DNA of 64,000 nucleotides from Lepisosteus oculatus (taxonomy: Eukaryota; Chordata; Actinopteri; Semionotiformes; Lepisosteidae): positions 41,920,490 to 41,984,489 of the forward strand of contig NC_090709.1 of NCBI RefSeq assembly GCF_040954835.1, read 5' to 3'. The position numbers and the translations under genes are program-made. The notes beneath the pieces were generated by a model that searched no databases, was not told the DNA's origin, and saw only the letters and a program-made list of their open reading frames with translations. Each line of letters begins with the position of its first letter. The first letter of the stretch is position 1. Of the stretch, positions 61,301-64,000 are shown piece by piece.

Positions 61301-63058
61301 CGTACTTTCTCTCAGATACACCTACTTATGTACCAGCACACATACTAAACTCACAGTCTGCACACGGAGCAAAGACCACAGATTCCACACACACACAACT
61401 TCAGCTCCGACCAGAAACACACAAGCTCAGACACGTGGGAGGAAACCGCGGCTCATTCTGGCTCGGCGAAGACACGCTCTGCGTAGAATAGGCCTGGGCA
61501 CACACTCTGTGAGTGTGTGTGTGCGCGCGTGTGAGTGTGGAGTCTCCGGTTTCTCGGCTGCGTCTGTGCACAGCGAGATTCCTGTGCGTGCTGGTACACA
61601 GGAAGGTGGAGGTGTATCTGAGAGAAACGTTGATCGACAGCTCATCTGGGTAGCGAGTGGCTCCAGCTGTGTCTCAGTGTGTGTGTGTGATCTTGCGTTT
61701 TTGCTCCATGTGCAAACTGCTTACTATATTTGCTGTTTACTACATTCCTATGTATGCAGACTGTGAGTTTAGTGTGTGTGCTGGTACATAAGTAGGTGTA
61801 TCTGAGAGAAAGGACGTTTGTCAACAGCTCATCTGACTCAAGAGTCACTCAAGCTGAGTCTCAGTGTGTGTGTGTGTGATCTTGCGTTTTTGCTCCATGT
61901 GCAAACTGTTAGATTACTGTGTGCAGACTGTGAGTTTAGTGTGTGTGCTGGTACATAAGTAGGTGTATCTGAGAGAAAGTACGTTTGTCAACAGCTCATC
62001 TGACTCAAGAGTCACTCAAGCTGAGTCTCTGTGTGTGTGTGTGATCTTGCGTTTTTGCTCTGTGTGCAAACTGTTAGATTACTGTGTGCAGACTGTGAGT
62101 TTAGTGTGTGTGCTGGTACCTAAGTAGGTGTATCTGAGAGAAAGTACGTTTGTCAACAGCTCATCTGACTCAAGAGTCACTCAAGCTGAGTCTCAGTGTG
62201 TGTGTGTAATCTTGCGTTTTTGCTCCATGTGCAAACTGTTAGATTACTGTGTGCAGACTGTGAGTTTAGTGTGTGTGCTGGTACATAAGTAGGTGTATCT
62301 GAGAGAAAGTACGTTTGTCAACAGCTCATCTGACTCAAGAGTCACTCAAGCTGAGTCTCAGTGTGTGTGTGTGTGTAATCTTGCGTTTTTGCTCCATGTG
62401 CAAACTGTTAGATTACTGTGTCCAGACTGTGAGTTTAGTATGTGTGCTGGTACATAAGTAGGTGTATCTGAAAGTACGTTTGTCAACAGCTCATCTGACT
62501 CAAGAGTCACTCAAGCTGAGTCTCAGTGTGTGTTGAATCTGTGGTCTTTAGTGTGTCTGTACACTGAGAGTTCACTCTATGTGCAGGTCCAGAAGAAGGT
62601 GTTTTTAAGTGAAAGTTTAACAGCTCCTCTGACTCCAGCTGAGTCTCAGTGTGTCTGTGTGCGTGTGTGTTGAATCTCTGGTCTTTAGTGTGTCTGTACA
62701 CTGAGAGTTTACTCTACGTGCTGGTCCAGAAGAAGGTGTTTTTAAGTGAAAGTTGATTAACAGCTCCTCTGACTCCAGCTGAGTCTCAGTGTGTGTGTGT
62801 GTGGAACCTCAGCTCTCTTTGCTCTGTGTGCGTCCTGTGAGTTTCCTGGAGGTGTGATCAAGAAACGACCAGATCAAGAGCTCTTGAGCTGAGCTCAGCA
62901 CACCTCTGTGTGTGTGTGTGCGTGTGTCTGTCTGCGAGCAGGAAGAAGACACCACAGTGCACTACTCCTCCGTTCACCTCAGCTCAAAGCCCCAGCAGAG
63001 ACCGCCCAGCAGCAGAGCAGAGCCCACCACCTACGCCCTGATAGCGCACCAGTGCTGA
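55319..63058 (+). CDS. Gene 2: NITR-like inhibitory Ig receptor (5 exons, 225 aa)
   Basis: Spliced model: 55319-55337, 57866-58225, 59081-59194, 60532-60599, 62942-63058; phases 1,1,1,0 as in gene 1. Predicted type I membrane protein: short signal peptide (MRFLLI-C), V domain (Cys34, Trp44, Cys107) with J-like end FTFGNGTLLVF, Cys-rich transmembrane segment about 135-161, Arg-rich linker, and tail with VHYSSV (Tyr195, ITIM) and TTYALI (Tyr218, ITSM-like). Extra Cys62 and Cys67 lie in the region after the C strand (WRRCSSAHC) and could form a local disulfide. Sequons at Asn68, 96 and 119. The E-to-G block (LRIEN.TE.DLALYYC.DRVEGQ) is nearly identical to gene 1, while the middle of the V domain differs strongly, suggesting paralogues diverging at a ligand face. 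Function is inferred from family architecture. Confidence 0.8.
55340..57100. other. Gene 2 intron 1, unique 5' part
   Basis: CpG-rich near 55.4-56.3 kb. Short ORFs only; no domain or RNA gene recognised. Confidence 0.35.
57105..57765 (+). repeat. 122-bp tandem repeat family, gene 2 intron 1
   Basis: 5.4 highly similar units; period 122 measured at 57224, 57346 and 57468. It ends about 100 bp before the V exon. Confidence 0.9.
57866..58225 (+). CDS. Gene 2 exon 2, V domain with J-like end
   Basis: 360 nt, acceptor ttttcccccccccag, donor GTGGGA, phase 1 to 1. Contains RPGDAVTLRC, TLWLAQR, LRIENVTEDDLALYYC and FTFGNGTLLVF. Very GC-rich compared with the tandem arrays on either side. Confidence 0.85.
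58240..59000 (+). repeat. Minisatellite in gene 2 intron 2
   Basis: GTGTCAGTGTGCCAGTTAAT / CAATCA units directly after the V exon donor, matching gene 1 intron 2. Confidence 0.85.
59081..59194 (+). CDS. Gene 2 exon 3, transmembrane segment
   Basis: 114 nt, acceptor ctgttacag, donor GTCAGA. DTAVEPGTFP stalk, then a hydrophobic run including CTAVTLAVICSCCTYCL; six Cys lie within or beside the membrane. No charged residue within the span. Confidence 0.75.
59275..60365 (+). repeat. 51-bp minisatellite, about 21 copies
   Basis: Unit GGAACTGAGTCTCTTTAGTC to CCCACACTGACAGG; period 51. Open frames on both strands are by-products. Lies in gene 2 intron 3. A 9- to 10-unit block (59690-59860) is repeated at 59995-60170, indicating segmental amplification. 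Confidence 0.9.
60532..60599 (+). CDS. Gene 2 exon 4, basic cytoplasmic linker
   Basis: 68 nt, phase 1 to 0, acceptor gtccggaaag after a pyrimidine-rich tract, donor GTAACC. Encodes GRRRRAGGNQQSTKDRNS and LDDDL. Chosen because it is the candidate that matches the phases of exons 3 and 5 and the gene 1 layout. Confidence 0.55.
60735..61420 (-). repeat. Tandem 165-bp repeat, left (inverted) half
   Basis: Units with GATGAGCTGTTGACAAACGT and GATACACCTACTTATGTACC, reverse complement of the array at 61500-62820. Three full units plus edge variants. Confidence 0.9.
61500..62820 (+). repeat. Tandem 165-bp repeat, right half
   Basis: About seven units with ATCTTGCGTTTTTGCTCCAT and GGTACATAAGTAGGTGTATC. 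Together with the left half it forms a large inverted repeat inside gene 2 intron 4, axis near 61460. Confidence 0.9.
62942..63058 (+). CDS. Gene 2 exon 5, ITIM and ITSM-like tail
   Basis: Acceptor gtctgcgagcag; 38 codons plus TGA. EEDTTVHYSSV holds the ITIM; PTTYALIAHQC holds T-x-Y-x-x-I near the C terminus. Confidence 0.8.
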   Translation, partial: EEDTTVHYSSVHLSSKPQQRPPSSRAEPTTYALIAHQC

Positions 63059-63106
63059 CCCAGGGCTCTGCGCCTTGGCCTTGGGGGTCAGAGGTGAGCC
63101 CCTCAA

Positions 63107-63112
63107 AATAAA
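63107..63112 (+). terminator. Candidate poly(A) signal, gene 2
   Basis: AATAAA 49 nt after the gene 2 stop codon, which would give a very short 3' UTR. Confidence 0.5.
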
Positions 63113-63179
63113 AATAATACAGCAGCAGCCGCCAGAAAACCGCCACGTGCGCAAACAGCTTGTGGGGCCGGAGATATTA

Positions 63180-63665
63180 CAGTCCAGTGTCCCCCCGGCA
63201 CTATGCTGGGGCATGAGGACCCACACAGACCGCAGGGTGAGAGCCCCCCCTTGTTGGCCCCACTAACACCTGTCCATCACAAACACAGACTCCCACCAGA
63301 GCCCAGTTCTCCCAGAAGTCAAGTCACCCTCCAGCCCGGCTCTGGACTGCGGGAGGAAGCCGGACCACCTGGAGGAAACTCAGGCCAACACAGGGAGAAC
63401 ATGCAGACTCCCCACAGACAGCCCTCCGAGTCAGGACCTCGGTTTGACGTCTCATCCGAAGGACGGTGCCTTCTTACAGCCCAGTGTCCCCCGTCACTAT
63501 ACTGGGGCATCAGGACCCACACAGACCGCAGGGTGAGAGCGCCCCCTGCTGGCCCCACTCACACCTCTCCCAGCAGCAGCCTCAGTTTTTCCCAGGAGTC
63601 TCCCCTCCAGGTACTGGCCAGGCTCACACCTGCTGAGTTCCAGTGAGACTGCCAGCTGGGAGCTG
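63180..63665 (+). mobile_element. Interspersed repeat family A, with internal duplication
   Basis: TGGGGCATGAGGACCCACAC (63204) and CTGGGGCATCAGGACCCACA (63502) are two copies of one block; the 63290-63425 segment between resembles 32370-32520. Downstream of gene 2. Confidence 0.6.
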
Positions 63666-63814
63666 CAGGGTGAGATGGCTGCTGGCATTGGAACAGGTAT
63701 CCAGGAGACCCTGTGTAACCCCTGTAATCGGCTGCCCCCCCCTTGTGTACGCCATAGGAGCGGGAGTCTATCCCAGCAAGCAATGGGCACAGGGGAGGGT
63801 ACACCCTGGATGTG

Positions 63815-64000
63815 ACGTCAGTTCATCACAGGACACACAGACACTCACACACCCTGGACAGGACACCAGTCCATCACAGGACACACACACACTCTCACAC
63901 ACCCTGGACAGGACACCAGTCCATCACAGGACACACACAGACACTCACACACCCTGGACAGGACACCAGTCCATCACAGGACACACACACACACACTCAC
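63815..64000 (+). repeat. CCAGTCCATCACAGGACACA minisatellite (runs off window)
   Basis: At least three units, continuing beyond the window end; same family as 23170-23640. Confidence 0.85.

Overview
The window looks like nuclear DNA from a ray-finned fish, possibly a non-teleost (gar, bowfin or sturgeon type; this is a guess). Evidence: small spliced genes with phase-1 immunoglobulin (Ig) exons, V domains ending in a J-like GNGT motif of the kind seen in fish novel immune-type receptors (NITRs), tRNA-derived SINEs, repeats with L2-like 3' tails, and very many minisatellites. No bacterial or organellar genes are visible. Most of the 64 kb is repeat; coding sequence is about 2.5 kb in three spliced genes.

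Layout. 0.2-7.6 kb is one very large imperfect palindrome (arms about 3.6 kb, loop near 3.8 kb) carrying tRNA-like elements, promoter/poly(A) modules and G-rich tandem repeats. 7.6-13.6 kb and 15.0-16.7 kb are degenerate tandem repeats. 16.7-17.8 kb holds decayed Ig receptor exons on the minus strand. 17.8-23 kb contains two direct duplications; the larger (about 1.8 kb) duplicates a CpG-rich promoter region. 24.96-34.64 kb is receptor gene 1 (+). 36.45-40.09 kb is receptor gene 3 (-), convergent with gene 1. 40.6-54.8 kb is mainly minisatellites, SINEs and interspersed repeats. 55.32-63.06 kb is receptor gene 2 (+), a paralogue of gene 1.

Genes 1 and 2 each encode signal peptide, one V domain with a J-like end, a transmembrane segment without charged residues, a basic linker exon, and a tail with one ITIM and one TxYxxI (ITSM-like) motif: NITR-like inhibitory receptors. 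Gene 3, between them on the other strand, encodes signal peptide, V domain, two unusual Ig-like domains that lack the canonical cysteine pair, a transmembrane segment and a short tail without a signalling motif. Inference: this is part of an expanding innate immune receptor cluster, with inhibitory receptors beside a receptor that does not itself signal, in a region rearranging by tandem duplication and inversion. All gene models rest on splice-site, phase and homology reasoning from sequence alone.
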